Origin: a virus
IMG/VR virus record: IMGVR_UViG_3300042474_000123
Coordinates: 1 to 21,927 of that record
DNA: 21,927 nucleotides
Strand: one strand, 5' to 3'
The translations under genes were made by a program, and so were the position numbers. Below, in pieces: positions 21,461 to 21,927 of the stretch. Under the pieces are notes generated by a model. That model did not search any database. It had not been told where the DNA came from and saw only the letters and a program-made list of their open reading frames with translations. How positions within the stretch are numbered: position 1 is the first letter of the stretch; each line of letters starts with the position of its first letter.

Positions 21461-21462
21461 CA
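21445..21462. promoter_or_regulatory. Operator-like dyad overlapping the -35
   Basis: TGTTGTAAAAATACAACA holds a perfect 7-bp inverted repeat (TGTTGTA / TACAACA) around AAAA. It covers the -35 element; centres of the two dyads are 32 bases apart, about three helical turns. Confidence 0.5.
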
Positions 21463-21496
21463 TAAAACTCAGGTTCCCTATACACACACAAAGAGT

Positions 21497-21510
21497 GTTT
21501 AAACGCTGTG
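21497..21510. repeat. GTTTAAAC palindrome, 14-bp form
   Basis: GTTTAAACGCTGTG, identical to 18178-18191. It overlaps the stop codon of the 64-aa gene and lies about 35 bases upstream of the promoter at 21433-21460. Confidence 0.55.
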
Positions 21511-21693
21511 TTTAGGCTGTAATTTCCGTGATTTGCAGCGATTTTCGGTTAATTGCATGAAATTGTCAGGGATTTTGCCATATTTTTTACAAGGGATTAA
21601 AGCCCCATCTAATATGCGAAACCTTACGCAATTTTCCCAACCATCATAAAAATATACATCGAAAGTAAATACTGAAGTCCATTTGATTTTCAT
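21499..21693 (-). CDS. Small hypothetical protein
   Basis: A 64-aa protein with start overlapping the previous stop (TAATG) and an AGAGGA behind it. Aromatic-rich N-terminus (WTSVFTFDVYFYDGWENCVRF) with strand character and a basic C-terminus. Function unknown. Confidence 0.6.
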   Translation of the reverse strand: MKIKWTSVFTFDVYFYDGWENCVRFRILDGALIPCKKYGKIPDNFMQLTENRCKSRKLQPKHSV

Positions 21694-21890
21694 TATATAA
21701 AATCCTCTTCTATTTGAAAGTTGTCCATCTTATAATCCTCTTGTCCTAAGTCTAAATCTTTCCAATACTCAAGCAAAAAGTTTTCCGCTTCTTTTTTACT
21801 AGCCCAATAGGTTTTAGGCATACTCCATCTAGTCCAATCGTCGGTTTTATCGTCGCACTCCCAAATTGTGTAAACTTTAGTTAATCCCAT
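21693..21890 (-). CDS. Small acidic, Trp-rich hypothetical protein
   Basis: A 65-aa acidic protein with several tryptophans (TIWECDDKTDDWTRWSMPKT), strand-rich then helical (KKEAENFLLEYW). A GAGGG Shine-Dalgarno supports the ATG at 21890. First gene of the visible leftward set; unknown function, typical of early phage genes. Confidence 0.62.
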   Translation of the reverse strand: MGLTKVYTIWECDDKTDDWTRWSMPKTYWASKKEAENFLLEYWKDLDLGQEDYKMDNFQIEEDFI

Positions 21891-21927
21891 ATAATTTCCC
21901 TCACTTGTTGAATTTTAAGCAGTTCAG

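Overview
This window is part of the genome of a tailed, short-tailed (podovirus-like), apparently lytic bacteriophage. The evidence is a tail nozzle protein, a head-tail adaptor, three large internal virion/ejection-type proteins, an S74-type tail fibre, an M15 endolysin with holin candidates, and a phage replication set (family A DNA polymerase, T7 gp2.5-like ssDNA-binding protein, FEN-type 5'-3' exonuclease, DnaB/gp4-type helicase, separate primase). I see no integrase, repressor, tRNA, CRISPR array or RNA polymerase gene. The gene set and the rather low GC content (about 28-57% in hand-counted 60-base lines) resemble marine and freshwater podophages of the HMO-2011 kind, but that placement is inference.

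Layout. Positions 38-10791 (+): a structural and lysis operon with many TAATG stop/start overlaps, running from tail fibre through the lysis genes, a perfect sigma70-type promoter (3207-3235), adaptor, nozzle, second fibre and three ejection proteins. A stem-loop with a T-run (10812-10863) closes it where it converges with the other half. Positions 10909-21890 (-): the replication and early half, transcribed leftward. From its 5' (right) end this holds two unknown small genes, a promoter with a pair of dyads (21413-21462), a zinc-ribbon peptide, primase, a 49-bp pure A/T tract, helicase, an HNH-AP2 homing-type endonuclease with its own promoter, a DNA polymerase in two pieces, two OB-type ssDNA-binding candidates, a small membrane peptide, exonuclease, a second HNH nuclease, a metallophosphoesterase, a DUF3310 protein and several small genes. 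Six genes too short for a usual ORF list are described here (46, 25, 35, 44, 54 and 56 aa).

The most interesting point is the family A DNA polymerase. The 3'-5' exonuclease, thumb and first part of the palm (17537-18703) are separated from motifs A, B and C (15510-16217) by about 1.3 kb holding five small genes. The cut falls a few residues before the catalytic aspartate of motif A. All recognisable catalytic residues are intact in both pieces, so the natural reading is a two-polypeptide polymerase; RNA splicing is the alternative. An HNH-AP2 endonuclease overlaps the start of the N-terminal half. The exonuclease domain of that half has the AT-rich composition of the endonuclease, with a sharp step at about 18180, as expected for a homing co-conversion tract or a domain swap. 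A GTTTAAAC palindrome lies at that step and occurs at least seven times in the window.
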